Assembly (NCBI RefSeq): GCF_003697785.1
Contig: NZ_QOKZ01000007.1
Span: 62,001-126,000, forward strand
From: Paracoccus alkanivorans
GTDB taxonomy: Bacteria; Pseudomonadota; Alphaproteobacteria; Rhodobacterales; Rhodobacteraceae
DNA length: 64,000 nt
Direction: 5' to 3'
The notes under the pieces were generated by a model. That model did no database searches, was not told where the DNA came from, and worked only from the letters and a program-made list of their open reading frames with translations. Position 1 is the first letter of the stretch, and each line of letters starts with the position of its first letter. Below are positions 38,273 to 51,368 of this stretch, piece by piece. Made by a program: the position numbers and the translations under genes.

Positions 38273-40456
38273 ATGGAACACGTAACGAACACGGCTATGA
38301 TTGGTGCGGAGGATCTTGCCCTGCTGCTCGATGCGCGGCACGACCGGCCATTCGACGTGCTGGGGCCACATGAGAGGGGCGGGCGGATCTGTGTGGCGGC
38401 TCTGGTGCCGGATGTCGCGGCGCTGGTGGCGCTGACCGACAAGGGCGAGATGCCGCTGGAACGGATTGGCGGCGATCTCTTCGCGGGGCCGGTCGGGTCC
38501 GGCGCCTATCGGCTGAAGGCGCGTTCGGGCGGCGGGATCGAATGGGAGTTCGACGATCCCTATCGCTTCGGCCCGGTGTTGGGCGAGACGGACCTGTATC
38601 TGATCGGCGAAGGCACGCATCGGCGGCTGTGGCAGGCGCTTGGCGCGCATGTGATGACGCATGAGGGCGTTCGGGGCACGCATTTCGCGGTCTGGGCGCC
38701 GAATGCCCGCCGCGTTTCGGTCGTCGGGGATTTCAACCGTTGGGACGGGCGGCGTCACCCGATGCGGCGCGCAGGCAACGGGTTGTGGGAGATCTTCCTG
38801 CCCGATGTGGCCGAGGGCGCGCTGTACAAATACGAGATCCTCGATGCCAATGATGCCTTGCAGCTCAAGGCTGATCCGGTCGGCTTCGGTTCGCAGCATC
38901 CGCCGGAGCAGGCCAGCGTGGTGCGCGATATCTCGGGCTATGGCTGGCATGACGAGGCCTGGATGAAGGACCGTGCCAAGGCGCATGACCGCCATGCGCC
39001 GATCTCGGTCTACGAGGTGCATCTGGGGTCGTGGCGCAAGCGTTGGGACGATGGCGGGCGGCCCCTGTCCTACAAGGAAATGGCGCGCGATCTTGTGGGC
39101 TATGCCAAGGATATGGGCTTCACCCATCTGGAATTGCTGCCGGTCAGCGAGTTTCCCTTTGATGGTTCATGGGGTTACCAGCCGGTGGGGCTTTACGCGC
39201 CGACGATCCGTTTCGGCCCGCCGCATGAATTCCGAGATCTGGTCGATGCGGCGCATGAGGCCGGGCTGGGCGTGCTGCTGGACTGGGTGCCGGGGCATTT
39301 CCCGACCGATGCGCATGGGCTGGCGCATTTCGACGGCACCGCGCTGTATGAGCATGCCGACCCGCGCGAGGGATTCCACCAGGACTGGAACACGCTGATC
39401 TACAATTACGGCCGCACCGAGGTTCAGAATTACCTGATCGCTAATGCGATCTACTGGCTGCGGGAATATCATATCGACGGGCTGCGCGTGGATGCGGTGG
39501 CCTCGATGCTGTATCGCGACTATTCGCGCAAGGAGGGCGAATGGATCCCCAACAAGGATGGCGGGCGCGAGAATTACGAGGCCATCGCCTTCCTGCAGAA
39601 CATGAATATCGCCGCCTATGCCGAGGCCGAGGGGATCATGACCGTGGCCGAGGAAAGCACCTCTTATCCGCAGGTCTCCAGCCCCGTGGATGCCGGCGGG
39701 CTGGGTTTCGGCTATAAGTGGAACATGGGCTGGATGAACGACACGCTGCGCTACATGCAGCGTGATCCGGTGCATCGGCAGCATCATCACGACCTGATGA
39801 GCTTTGGCTTGATGTATGCCTTCTCGGAAAATTTCATCCTGCCGATCAGCCATGACGAGGTCGTGCATGGCAAGGGCAGCATGCTGGGCAAGATGCCCGG
39901 CGACGAATGGCAGAAATTCGCGAACCTGCGGGCCTATTACGGTTTCATGTGGGGGCATCCGGGCAAGAAGCTCCTGTTCATGGGCTGCGAGTTCGCCCAG
40001 CCCGAGGAATGGAACCATAATGCCGAACTGAACTGGCATGCCGCTGAACAGCCCCCGCACAAGGGCGTGCAGACACTCGTGCGTGACCTGAACTGGCTAT
40101 ACGCGCATACGCCCGCGCTGCACAGGCGAGACTGCGAGGCCGAGGGATTCCAGTGGATTTCGACCGATCCCGAGCAATCGACCTATGCCTGGATCAGATG
40201 GGGAGAGGAGGGGGATCCCCCCGCCATCGTGATCTGCAACTTCACTCCGGTTCCGCGTGAGAATTTCCGGATAGGCGTGCCGCGAGAGGGGTATTGGGCC
40301 GAGGCGTTGAACACTGATGCCGTGATCTATGGCGGCAGCGGCATGGGTAATCTGGGAGGGGCAGAGGCGGATGGTGGGCCGCAGGACGGGCAGCCCGCCT
40401 CGATGGCCGTGACATTGCCGCCATTGGCAGTGGTAATTTTCACCGCGTCGGAGTGA
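38273..40456 (+). CDS. glgB: 1,4-alpha-glucan branching enzyme
   Basis: A 727-residue GH13 branching enzyme that adds alpha-1,6 branches during glycogen synthesis. An N-terminal carbohydrate-binding module (CBM48; [20 protein letters not shown]) precedes the catalytic barrel: [33 protein letters not shown] with the nucleophile Asp, [13 protein letters not shown] with the acid/base Glu, and [15 protein letters not shown]. Length is standard. First gene of glgB-glgC-glgA-glgX-glgP, divergent from an alpha-glucosidase, with a LacI-type operator-like element upstream. Confidence 0.97.
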   Translation: MEHVTNTAMIGAEDLALLLDARHDRPFDVLGPHERGGRICVAALVPDVAALVALTDKGEMPLERIGGDLFAGPVGSGAYRLKARSGGGIEWEFDDPYRFGPVLGETDLYLIGEGTHRRLWQALGAHVMTHEGVRGTHFAVWAPNARRVSVVGDFNRWDGRRHPMRRAGNGLWEIFLPDVAEGALYKYEILDANDALQLKADPVGFGSQHPPEQASVVRDISGYGWHDEAWMKDRAKAHDRHAPISVYEVHLGSWRKRWDDGGRPLSYKEMARDLVGYAKDMGFTHLELLPVSEFPFDGSWGYQPVGLYAPTIRFGPPHEFRDLVDAAHEAGLGVLLDWVPGHFPTDAHGLAHFDGTALYEHADPREGFHQDWNTLIYNYGRTEVQNYLIANAIYWLREYHIDGLRVDAVASMLYRDYSRKEGEWIPNKDGGRENYEAIAFLQNMNIAAYAEAEGIMTVAEESTSYPQVSSPVDAGGLGFGYKWNMGWMNDTLRYMQRDPVHRQHHHDLMSFGLMYAFSENFILPISHDEVVHGKGSMLGKMPGDEWQKFANLRAYYGFMWGHPGKKLLFMGCEFAQPEEWNHNAELNWHAAEQPPHKGVQTLVRDLNWLYAHTPALHRRDCEAEGFQWISTDPEQSTYAWIRWGEEGDPPAIVICNFTPVPRENFRIGVPREGYWAEALNTDAVIYGGSGMGNLGGAEADGGPQDGQPASMAVTLPPLAVVIFTASE

Positions 40457-40481
40457 TTTTTCAGGGGAGGGGATAGAAAGA

Positions 40482-41741
40482 ATGGCCGAGACAAAAAGAC
40501 TGACCCGGCGGGCGATGGCCTTCGTTCTGGCCGGGGGGCGCGGCAGCCGGTTGAAGGAACTGACCGACAGGCGCGTGAAACCCGCCGTCTATTTCGGCGG
40601 CAAGACCCGGATCATCGATTTCGCACTGTCCAACGCGATGAATTCGGGCATTCGCAAGATCGCCATCGCCACACAATACAAGGCGCATAGCCTGATCCGC
40701 CATTGCCAGCGCGGCTGGAACTTCTTCCGGGCCGAGAGGGGCGAGTTTCTGGATATCCTGCCTGCCTCTCAGCGGATGGACGAGGAAAGCTGGTATCGCG
40801 GCACGGCGGATGCGGTGACGCAGAATATCGACATCGTGGACAGCTATGGCGTCGATTACGTCGTGATCCTTGCCGGCGATCATATCTACAAGATGGATTA
40901 CGAGATCATGCTGCGCGAGCATGTCGAGAATGGCGCCGATGTGACCATCGGCTGCCTGACCGTTCCCCGCAAGGAGGCGAGCGCCTTCGGGGTGATGGCG
41001 GTGGACGATACCGGCCGGATCACCTCTTTCCTCGAAAAGCCCAAGGATCCGCCGGCCATGCCCGGTGATCCCGACAAGGCGCTGGCCTCGATGGGGATTT
41101 ATGTCTTCAACTGGACCTTTCTGCGTGACCTGCTGCAGCGCGATGCCGAGGATCCGGATTCCAGCCATGATTTCGGCAATGACCTGATCCCCGGGATCGT
41201 GAAGAACGGCAAGGCGATGGCCCATCGTTTCGACGAGTCCTGTGTGCGGCGCGAGGGTGCGCCCGCCTATTGGAAGGATGTCGGCACCGTGGATGCCTTC
41301 TGGCAGGCCAATATCGACCTGACCGATTTCACGCCCGAATTGAACCTGTGGGACCGCGATTGGCCGATCTGGACCTATTCCGAAAGCGTGCCCCCGGCGA
41401 AATTCATCCATGACGAAAAGGGGCGGCGCGGGCTGGCGGTTTCCTCCATGGTGTCCGGCGGTTGCATCATCTCGGGAACCGAGATCCGCAACTCGCTGCT
41501 GTTCACCGAGGTGCACACCAATTCCTATGCCTCGCTGGATCACGTGGTCGCCTTGCCCTATGTGACGGTGCATCGTCATGCGAAACTGTCCCACGCGGTA
41601 ATCGACCGCGGGGTGGTGATCCCCGAGGGGCTTGTCGTGGGCGAGGATCCGCAGGAGGACGCGAAATGGTTCCGGGTCAGCGAGGGCGGCGTGACACTGA
41701 TCACGCAGGACATGCTGGACAAGCGGGCGGCGGCACTGTGA
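40482..41741 (+). CDS. glgC: Glucose-1-phosphate adenylyltransferase
   Basis: A 419-residue ADP-glucose pyrophosphorylase, the first committed and allosterically controlled step of glycogen synthesis. The nucleotide-binding N-terminus is [18 protein letters not shown], then [35 protein letters not shown] holds the catalytic Asp and FLEKPKDPP the glucose-phosphate Lys. The C-terminal left-handed helix repeats run from [14 protein letters not shown]. It follows glgB by 25 bp with a strong AGGGGAGGGG site and overlaps the glgA start. Confidence 0.97.
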   Translation: MAETKRLTRRAMAFVLAGGRGSRLKELTDRRVKPAVYFGGKTRIIDFALSNAMNSGIRKIAIATQYKAHSLIRHCQRGWNFFRAERGEFLDILPASQRMDEESWYRGTADAVTQNIDIVDSYGVDYVVILAGDHIYKMDYEIMLREHVENGADVTIGCLTVPRKEASAFGVMAVDDTGRITSFLEKPKDPPAMPGDPDKALASMGIYVFNWTFLRDLLQRDAEDPDSSHDFGNDLIPGIVKNGKAMAHRFDESCVRREGAPAYWKDVGTVDAFWQANIDLTDFTPELNLWDRDWPIWTYSESVPPAKFIHDEKGRRGLAVSSMVSGGCIISGTEIRNSLLFTEVHTNSYASLDHVVALPYVTVHRHAKLSHAVIDRGVVIPEGLVVGEDPQEDAKWFRVSEGGVTLITQDMLDKRAAAL

Positions 41742-43159
41742 TCCGCGTCCTGTCGGTTGCCTCGGAATGCGCGCCGCTGGTCAAGACCGGCGGGCTGGCC
41801 GATGTGGCGGGCGCCTTGCCCGCCGCGCTGGCGGGGCACGGGGTGCAGATGCGCACGCTGCTGCCCGGCTATCCCGCCGTCATGGCGGCGCTGAAGGGCA
41901 AGACAGAGGTGGAGCGGTTCGACGATCTTTTCGGAGGGCCGGGCCGGCTGTTCGCCGGTCAGGCGGCGGGGCTCGATCTGCTGGTGATCGACGTGCCGCA
42001 TCTGTTTGCCCGTGAAGGCAACCCCTATCTCGGCCCGGACGGCCGCGACTGGCCCGACAATCCCGAACGTTTCGCGGCGCTGTCATGGGTCGGCGCGCAT
42101 GTCGGGGCCAAGGGGGCAGGGGACTGGCGCCCGCGGATCCTGCATGGCCATGACTGGCAGGCGGGTTTCATGACCGAATACCTGCGGCGGATGCAGGCGG
42201 ACAACTTGCGCACCGTCCTGACCATCCACAATATCGCCTTCAACGGTCCCGCCGATCCATCCCGGCTGCATTCCCTGCGCCTCGATCCGGGGCGCTTTCA
42301 CAGCGAGGGATTTGAATATTGGGGCGCGATCTCGGCGCTGAAGGCGGGGTTGATGGGGGCGGACCGGTTGACCACGGTGTCGCCGACCTATGCCGAGGAA
42401 CTGATGACACCTGAATTCGGCCTTGGCATGGACGGGGTCATGCGCCATCGCCGCGATGCGTTGACCGGTATCCTGAACGGCATCGACGAAGCGGTCTGGA
42501 ATCCCGCCAGTGACCCGGCGATCAAGACCTATCGCGATCTCAAGGGAAAGCCCGCCAACAAATCCGCCTTGCGGGCCGAAATGGGCCTGCCCGAAAGCGA
42601 TGGCCCGCTCTGCGTGATCGTTTCGCGGATGACCGAGCAGAAGGGGCTGGACCTGGTGTTGCAGGCACTGCCCGCCCTGCTGGAAGGCGGTGGGCAGCTT
42701 GCCCTGCTGGGCTCGGGCGATCCCGCCCTGCAGACGGCCTTCGAACGCGCTGCAAAGAACCCGCATGTCGCGGTCAGGATCGGTTATGACGAGGCGCTCT
42801 CGCATCGCATGATCGCGGGCGGTGATGCGATCCTCGTGCCCTCGCGTTTCGAGCCCTGCGGGCTGACGCAGCTTTACGGGCTGCGCTATGGCACGCTGCC
42901 GCTGGTTGGCCTGACCGGGGGGCTGGCCGACACGGTGATCAACGCGTCTCCCGCCGCCCTGGCCCAAGGGGTGGCCACTGGTATCCAGTTCTCGCCGATC
43001 ACAGCCGAGTCGCTGCGCAATGCGCTGACCCGGCTTTGCGCGCTTTACAGGGATCGCGAAACATGGTCCCGGATGCAGGCGAACGCGATGTCGCAGCCCG
43101 TTGGCTGGGATCAATCGGCCAAAGCTTATGCCGCCATGTATGCCGGGTTGATCGGCTGA
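41738..43159 (+). CDS. glgA: Glycogen synthase (ADP-glucose)
   Basis: A 473-residue GT5 glycosyltransferase that extends glycogen from ADP-glucose. The start is GTG 41738, overlapping the glgC stop (GTGA), giving [19 protein letters not shown], where KTGGLADV is the ADP-glucose-binding loop. The middle holds HGHDWQAGF and [10 protein letters not shown]. The C-terminal domain has the [18 protein letters not shown] motif with its catalytic Glu, then [12 protein letters not shown]. The longer open frame upstream overlaps glgC in another frame and is not used. Confidence 0.97.
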   Translation: MIRVLSVASECAPLVKTGGLADVAGALPAALAGHGVQMRTLLPGYPAVMAALKGKTEVERFDDLFGGPGRLFAGQAAGLDLLVIDVPHLFAREGNPYLGPDGRDWPDNPERFAALSWVGAHVGAKGAGDWRPRILHGHDWQAGFMTEYLRRMQADNLRTVLTIHNIAFNGPADPSRLHSLRLDPGRFHSEGFEYWGAISALKAGLMGADRLTTVSPTYAEELMTPEFGLGMDGVMRHRRDALTGILNGIDEAVWNPASDPAIKTYRDLKGKPANKSALRAEMGLPESDGPLCVIVSRMTEQKGLDLVLQALPALLEGGGQLALLGSGDPALQTAFERAAKNPHVAVRIGYDEALSHRMIAGGDAILVPSRFEPCGLTQLYGLRYGTLPLVGLTGGLADTVINASPAALAQGVATGIQFSPITAESLRNALTRLCALYRDRETWSRMQANAMSQPVGWDQSAKAYAAMYAGLIG

Positions 43160-43286
43160 GCGCCGAACGGGCCTCCCGTTGCAGCTTGGTGCCGATGCGG
43201 CTATCTCCAGGCCATGGCGGGACGCGGTTCCCGGATTGCGCCGGATTGGCCGCCGGACTTTTACAATTCGCTGATACACACCGGGA

Positions 43287-45377
43287 ATGACTGACAGATA
43301 CGCGATCACCGCAGGGCTCCCGACCCCTCTGGGCGCCACATTCGACGGCGCCGGGGTGAATTTCGCCGTCTTCTCGCAACATGCCGAGCGAGTGGTTTTG
43401 TGCCTGTTTGACGCAACGGGTCAAGAGACCCGCATCGACCTGCCCGAGCGCGAAGGGCATGTCTGGCATGGTTTTATCGCGGGACTGCGGCCCGGCCAGA
43501 GATACGGCTATCGCGTCCACGGCCCCTATACTCCGCAGGAGGGCCATCGCTTCAATCCCAACAAGTTGCTGATCGACCCCTATGCCAAGCGCCTGACCGG
43601 CAAGCCTGTGAATCATGATGCGCTTTGCGGCTACCGCGTCGGTTATGCCGATGCCGATCTCAGCTTTGACCGGCGGGACAGCGCCGCCTATATGCCGAAA
43701 TCGCTGGTGGTCGATCCCGGTTTTGATTGGGGTAACGACCGGCCTCCGCAGCATCCATGGACCGAAACTGTGATCTACGAGGCGCATGTGAAGGGCCTGA
43801 CCGCCGGTCGCGAGGACATCTCCGGACGCGGCACATATCTGGCGATGGCCGCTGACCCGATCCTCGATCACCTGAACGATCTGGGCGTGACCGCGATCGA
43901 GCTTTTGCCGGTGCATGCCTTCAAGGATGACCGTTTCCTGACCGAAAAAGGGCTGGTGAATTACTGGGGCTACATGTCCTACGGCTTCTTCGCGCCCGAG
44001 CCGCGCTACATGCAGGATGGCGATATTGCCGAGTTCCAGCAGATGGTTGCGCGCTTTCACCGGGCCGGGATCGAGGTGATCCTCGACGTGGTCTACAACC
44101 ACACCGCCGAAGGCAACGAGCTGGGGCCGACCCTGTCCTTTCGCGGCTTCGACAACGCTGCCTATTACCGGTTGACCGACGACCGGCGCTATTATGTCAA
44201 TGACGCGGGCACCGGCAACGTGCTGAACATGGACAGTCCCTTCACGCTCAGATTGGTCATGGATTCATTGCGTTACTGGGTCGAGGTGATGCATGTGGAC
44301 GGTTTCCGCTTCGACCTTTGCTCGGTTCTGGGTCGGACCGGAGGAGTGTTCGACCGCGACGGCCCCTTCTTTCGTGCAGTGCGCCAGGACCCGGTGCTGA
44401 ACCGGGTCAAGCTGATTGCCGAGCCATGGGATATCGGGCCGGACGGCTATCAGCTCGGCTCGTACCCGGCGCCCTTCGCGGAATGGAACGACCGTTTTCG
44501 CGACCAGATACGTGGTTACTGGAAAGGCGATGCCGGGCTGATCGGCAAGCTGGCCAAGCGCATCGCCGGATCGGCGGCGCGGTTCGATCATGACGGGCGG
44601 GCGGCGACCTCTTCGGTCAATTTCATTGCCGCGCATGATGGGTTCACGCTGATGGATACGGTCAGCTACAACCAGAAACATAACGAGGCCAATGGCGAGG
44701 ATAACCGCGACGGCCACGATCACAACGTCTCGGATAATTGCGGTGTCGAGGGGCCGAGCGACGACAGCGAGGTGCTGGCCCGCCGCGCCCGCCGCCGCCG
44801 CAACCTGATGGCGACGCTGATGCTGTCGCAGGGCACACCGATGATCCTTGCGGGTGACGAGTTGGGCAATTCGCAGGGCGGCAATAACAACGCCTATTGC
44901 CAGGACAATGCAACGGGTTGGGTGGACTGGGACGGCGCCGACCGGGATTTCCTGGATTTCTGCCGTCGGGTGATCGGTTTCCGCAAGGCCCATCCGATCC
45001 TGCGGCAAAGGCGTTTCCTGCACAGCCGCCCACGCCGCGAGGACGGCTTGCCCGACCTGTTCTGGCGCCGCGCCGATGGCGAGCCGATGCGCGAGGAGGA
45101 CTGGACCAATCCCGATCTGCGCCTGCTTGCGGTCGAGATGCGGATGGCCTCGGGCACGCCCCCTTACGCGGCCTTGCCCGGAGCGGTCTTCCTGGTCTTC
45201 AACGCCGGGGAGGAGGCGCTGGTGCGCCTGCCCGACATCGCGGATGGCAAGGCATGGCGGCGGCGTCTGGACAGTTCCCGCGACGACGAGACCGATGATC
45301 CTGCGGCGGAGGCCGAAACGATCGCGGCCGACAGCGTCACTGCCTTCGTCATGTGTGGGGCGGGGGAAACGGAATGA
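43287..45377 (+). CDS. glgX: Glycogen debranching enzyme GlgX
   Basis: A 696-residue GH13 isoamylase-type enzyme that removes the short alpha-1,6 branches left by glycogen phosphorylase. A CBM48 module at the start (LGATFDGAGVNFAVFSQHAE) is followed by the barrel: VILDVVYNHTAEGNELGP, HVDGFRFDLCSVLGR with the nucleophile Asp, KLIAEPWDIGPDGYQLG with the acid/base Glu, and FIAAHDGFTLMDTVSYNQKH. Length is usual for bacterial GlgX. It lies 127 bp after glgA and 409 bp before glgP. Confidence 0.96.
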   Translation: MTDRYAITAGLPTPLGATFDGAGVNFAVFSQHAERVVLCLFDATGQETRIDLPEREGHVWHGFIAGLRPGQRYGYRVHGPYTPQEGHRFNPNKLLIDPYAKRLTGKPVNHDALCGYRVGYADADLSFDRRDSAAYMPKSLVVDPGFDWGNDRPPQHPWTETVIYEAHVKGLTAGREDISGRGTYLAMAADPILDHLNDLGVTAIELLPVHAFKDDRFLTEKGLVNYWGYMSYGFFAPEPRYMQDGDIAEFQQMVARFHRAGIEVILDVVYNHTAEGNELGPTLSFRGFDNAAYYRLTDDRRYYVNDAGTGNVLNMDSPFTLRLVMDSLRYWVEVMHVDGFRFDLCSVLGRTGGVFDRDGPFFRAVRQDPVLNRVKLIAEPWDIGPDGYQLGSYPAPFAEWNDRFRDQIRGYWKGDAGLIGKLAKRIAGSAARFDHDGRAATSSVNFIAAHDGFTLMDTVSYNQKHNEANGEDNRDGHDHNVSDNCGVEGPSDDSEVLARRARRRRNLMATLMLSQGTPMILAGDELGNSQGGNNNAYCQDNATGWVDWDGADRDFLDFCRRVIGFRKAHPILRQRRFLHSRPRREDGLPDLFWRRADGEPMREEDWTNPDLRLLAVEMRMASGTPPYAALPGAVFLVFNAGEEALVRLPDIADGKAWRRRLDSSRDDETDDPAAEAETIAADSVTAFVMCGAGETE

Positions 45378-45786
45378 CCGAACCGTATGACCGCGGCGCG
45401 CAGGCTATATGCGTTGCGTGACCACCTGCCGCCATTCGTGCGGAGCAGGGGACATGTGCTGCGGATCGCAAGAGTCCGGGTGTGCAGATCAGTATGAAAA
45501 ACATACCGAGCGTTTGACAGCCAGGACTTTCCGCCCCTTCTTCTTCATGGAAATATCCAACGGGGGCGCCGGTCGGTCGCCCCCCCCCCGGTTCGAATGA
45601 TCCGCCGGCGACGGGAGTGTCCCCCGGTCATAACAGGAACGCAAGCGCCACCTGTGACGCATTTGCGCGCTCTTGCCCGATAATCCCGCCCGGCGCTTTT
45701 CAAGACCTGAGAAAACTGGCAACAGGTTCCGGTCGCTGATGGCGCTATCGGCGCCGCGATGATCGACAGGTTTCAAGAGGCAGATT
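45378..45786 (+). other. 409-bp glgX-glgP intergenic stretch with a C10 run and hairpin
   Basis: No supported gene lies here. GGGGGCG (45562-45568) can pair with CGCCCCC (45578-45584), whose Cs belong to a run of ten C residues (45580-45589). There is no T tract. The hairpin could slow transcription between glgX and glgP or just be a low-complexity accident. The last 50 bp carry the ribosome-binding site of glgP (AAGAGG). Confidence 0.5.
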
Positions 45787-48177
<2,391 letters not shown>

Positions 48178-49148
48178 GAGGGGAAAGGTCCCGCGGAGTG
48201 CTCAACTCGTTCTCCAGTTCCGAGGCGAGTTCGAAAAAGCGCCGACGGATATCGGCCGAGTAAGGGTTCTCGCCTTCGATTGCCTTGAAGATCTCCGGCG
48301 CATCAAAGCGCACCATCTCCACCGCTGCCAGCAACAGGTCGAAACTGCGGGTGGTCATGCGTTTTGGCAGGGGCTCCATCCGGGTCAAAACCTTGGCGAT
48401 AAGATGGGTGAGGCCCTGCACAGTCGCCGCCTCACGGTCATGTTGCTCTGCCGTGGTCACGATGACATCGAGCCGCAAATACCGGCGCAGGAACGCAGCA
48501 AGACGGAGATGCCGCCGCCCCCTGACCGGACAAAGCGCGATCTTCAGCCCTGCGATCCCGTCGCGGGCGCTTTGCGGACCGAAAAGCGGATGGGTGGCGA
48601 CGATATCGACATGTTCGGGAAGCCCGCGCCGCATGATCCCGGCCGGGACGAGCTTTACCGAGCCGACATCAAGGACCAGCGTTCCGGGGCGGATATGCGG
48701 TGCAATGGCCTCGACGACCCCGGGGATCCGTGAAACCGGCGTGGCGATTACTATGACGGGATGGCTCGCGACCCGCTCCAGCGTGGTCAGAGTGACATTC
48801 AGCCGCGCCGCCGCCGCGTGAGCCGCCGGAGCGGGATCATGGGCCTCGATCGGGAAATGGGAACCAAGATGGCGGGCGATCAACTGCCCGAAAGCACCAA
48901 GACCGGCAAGGCCAATGGTCAGGGAAGGGTGGAATGGAGCGTTCTGTGGCATGGACGGGACCTTTGAAGGGCCGCAGGGCCAGGGACGTCCTGCCGGAAC
49001 TCAACCGCTGGCCATGCAGCGGTTGAATATATGCTTCTCCCCGCCGCTATGAACGCGGCGCGTAATAGGCGATGGCGGTGAGGAAGGCATCTGTCATGCC
49101 GATGGCGGATAGCGGCGGTCGGGCGGGATGTCAATCCGCGCGGGGTGA

Positions 49149-50225
49149 TCAGGCCATCACAGGCACCAGATGGTGATCCCATGCGCGGCCCCGATGCTTG
49201 GCCAGCGGATGCAGCGCCTCGCCCGCCCGCATCAGCCCGCCGAGACCATCTGACAGAAAAAAACCCCGATCCGCGGGGGCGATGCCGCAGACATCCTCTC
49301 GCTCGATGGCCCTCAGATGCCGCCCCGTCTCGTCGAAGACCTGCACCCGTCCGCCACGTGGAGAACTGATCGCGATCTGTCGGCGCTCCGCATCGAAGGC
49401 GATGGAGCCGACATAGCCCCGCATCGCCATAGCCTCATATACCGGCATCCGGTCCAGAACCGTCGCCTCGCCGCGCCGATGCAGCCCCATCAGCGGCATC
49501 CCGAGTGCCGGATCGCCCTGCCACTGCATTCCGAAGGCGACCAGCCCGTCCCGGCCAAGAGCGATATGGCGGATGGAATTGAGGCGCAGTTCCTCGTTCA
49601 GCTCGACCTTTTCCAGCAACTCGCCATCGGGGCTGACATAGGCGAGGTTGGGCCGCATCTCTGGCACGTCCAGCTTGACGCCGGGCCGGTCGGGATGATT
49701 GCGATAGCCGCCATTCGCCGCGATCAGGATATCCCCCGGCAAATGCTTGATCTCATGCGGGCCGACGCCATGGGTCGGGTTCTCTCCCACGCGTCGCCAG
49801 CCTTGGCTGCGGGACCAGAGCCCGATCCGGCCCTGACCGGTTTCGAAATCGTTTTCCGAGGTGCAGAGGATATCGCCGTCCGCGATGAAGGTGCCATGGC
49901 CATAGAAGTGCCGCCCCTCGGGCGCGACCAGCCGCGCCAGCACCTCGCCGGTGACACAGTTCAGCACCACGGCAAAGCGGCCGGGACTGCGGGCGAAGGC
50001 CACGGCCTCGGGTGCCGTTGGATGGGCTGCGGCGGCATGGCCCCGGGCGGGCAGGGGGATGCGGAAGCAATCGCCGCCATCCTCCGCGATACCGAACAAC
50101 GCATAGCCGCCACTCTCCTCGCGCGCCGCCCCTAGGATGGCGGGACTGCCCGCATCCGCCCATGACAGGTGCGGCACGACCGACCCGGCAAGCAGGGCGG
50201 CGATGAAATTCCGACGTCCGATCAT
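49149..50225 (-). CDS. DUF1513 family Tat-exported protein of the iron module
   Basis: A 358-residue protein with a twin-arginine signal (MIGRRNFIAALLAGSVV). The mature part is a beta-propeller-like DUF1513 domain with HFYGHGTFIADGDILCTSEND and GVGPHEIKHLPG among conserved stretches. DUF1513 genes regularly occur with imelysin and di-heme oxidoreductase genes in iron-acquisition clusters, as here, where it is the last gene, 147 bp after the second imelysin gene. Its precise role is unknown; Tat export suggests folding or a cofactor before secretion. Confidence 0.85.
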   Translation of the reverse strand: MIGRRNFIAALLAGSVVPHLSWADAGSPAILGAAREESGGYALFGIAEDGGDCFRIPLPARGHAAAAHPTAPEAVAFARSPGRFAVVLNCVTGEVLARLVAPEGRHFYGHGTFIADGDILCTSENDFETGQGRIGLWSRSQGWRRVGENPTHGVGPHEIKHLPGDILIAANGGYRNHPDRPGVKLDVPEMRPNLAYVSPDGELLEKVELNEELRLNSIRHIALGRDGLVAFGMQWQGDPALGMPLMGLHRRGEATVLDRMPVYEAMAMRGYVGSIAFDAERRQIAISSPRGGRVQVFDETGRHLRAIEREDVCGIAPADRGFFLSDGLGGLMRAGEALHPLAKHRGRAWDHHLVPVMA

Positions 50226-50372
50226 GACAGGTCCTCCCGAAACTGCCTGAAATTGCCTGCTCTTTCTTCTTTGTTAAAATACCTCGGGGAGTCGCCGAAA
50301 CGGCGACGGGGCGGAGCCCCGGCCATCGCGGGACGCAATCCCCTCGGCAGCCCGGTCACGCGCAACTCCATC

Positions 50373-51368
50373 CTAATCCCCATCCCTCGAATTGAACCCG
50401 GCGCTCAGGCCGAGTCCGTCGCCGATCTCGGCCTCGATGGCGTCGCCTATCGCGCGGATCTGCTGCTGCAGGATCTCCACCTTCAGCCGTCCCTGCGGGG
50501 TTTCGACCCCGGCGAGCAGCGGATCGCCGAGCGCCTCTGCCGTCACCAGCGCCGTATCGAATGCTGCCTCGGTCGCTGGGATCGGATCGTCCGACATGGT
50601 CAGGGCGAGTCCGCGCAGGGCCTTCAGCGACAGGGTGACGTTCCGCAGGGGACGGTTCGAGCGCCAGGTCTCGGCGCGGGTCGGGCGCGGGCGGTCGAAC
50701 GTGCCCATCGGACGGCCAAGCCGCTGATCGGCGTCGAACTCGATCGTCGTCAGCAGCGCGGTATAAAGAACCTGCGAGGCCTCGTTTTCCGACATGTAGC
50801 GGGCATTTCCCTCGGCCCCGGCGGTCCGCATCAGCTCTGCATGCTCCCGCCAATCGGCCAGGACCTCCCCGGCCATGCGTGACAGGTCGGCCGAGATGGC
50901 CACCGCATAACGGCAATTGTAATCCCCGGCCCCGTATGCCGACAGGGCATCGTCGTAAAGCAAGCGTTCGAGCGCCATCAGCCCGCGCCCCGCGACCGAA
51001 ACCTCGGGGAAGCTTTCCGGATCATCAACCACCGGGTCGGCATCGGCAGTCATCCCCTCGACGGTGCGGGCGACCATGCCGCGCGGATCGGGCCAGAACT
51101 CGATGGCCAGCGCCCGTCCATCGGTTTCCAGCGGGCCGAAGGACAGGTGCGACAGACCCATCCAGGCGTCGAAAGCCTGTCGATAGGATGGGCGCAGCGC
51201 CTCTGCCGTGCAATCATCCGCCGCCGTTTCGGCCAGATCCGCGGTGGCGGCAGAGAATTCCTCGACGGCGGGCAGGATATGTTCCCGTATCGCTTCGGTC
51301 ACGCCGGCCATGACGGGCATGGGGGCGAAGGCGGTCAGGGAGGCAAGGGCTAGGGCAAGCAATCGCAT
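50373..51368 (-). CDS. Imelysin family protein (variant without the motif histidine)
   Basis: A 331-residue imelysin/IrpA-family protein with a Sec signal (MRLLALALASLTAFAPMPVMAG). The usual GxHxxE motif is replaced by GLMALE in VAGRGLMALERLLYD (about residue 130), where Met takes the His place. Other family stretches include FDAWMGLSHLSFGPLET and FWPDPRGMV. Family proteins take part in periplasmic iron uptake. The start is ATG 51368, overlapping the upstream oxidoreductase stop; a GTG one codon earlier is an alternative. Loss of the His suggests altered metal handling. Confidence 0.85.
   Translation of the reverse strand: MRLLALALASLTAFAPMPVMAGVTEAIREHILPAVEEFSAATADLAETAADDCTAEALRPSYRQAFDAWMGLSHLSFGPLETDGRALAIEFWPDPRGMVARTVEGMTADADPVVDDPESFPEVSVAGRGLMALERLLYDDALSAYGAGDYNCRYAVAISADLSRMAGEVLADWREHAELMRTAGAEGNARYMSENEASQVLYTALLTTIEFDADQRLGRPMGTFDRPRPTRAETWRSNRPLRNVTLSLKALRGLALTMSDDPIPATEAAFDTALVTAEALGDPLLAGVETPQGRLKVEILQQQIRAIGDAIEAEIGDGLGLSAGFNSRDGD

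Noticed and set aside
45409..45600. 63-codon frame in the glgX-glgP gap
   Set aside because: Composition is atypical (many Cys, Arg), it lacks a ribosome-binding site and runs through the C10 tract; no family seen.
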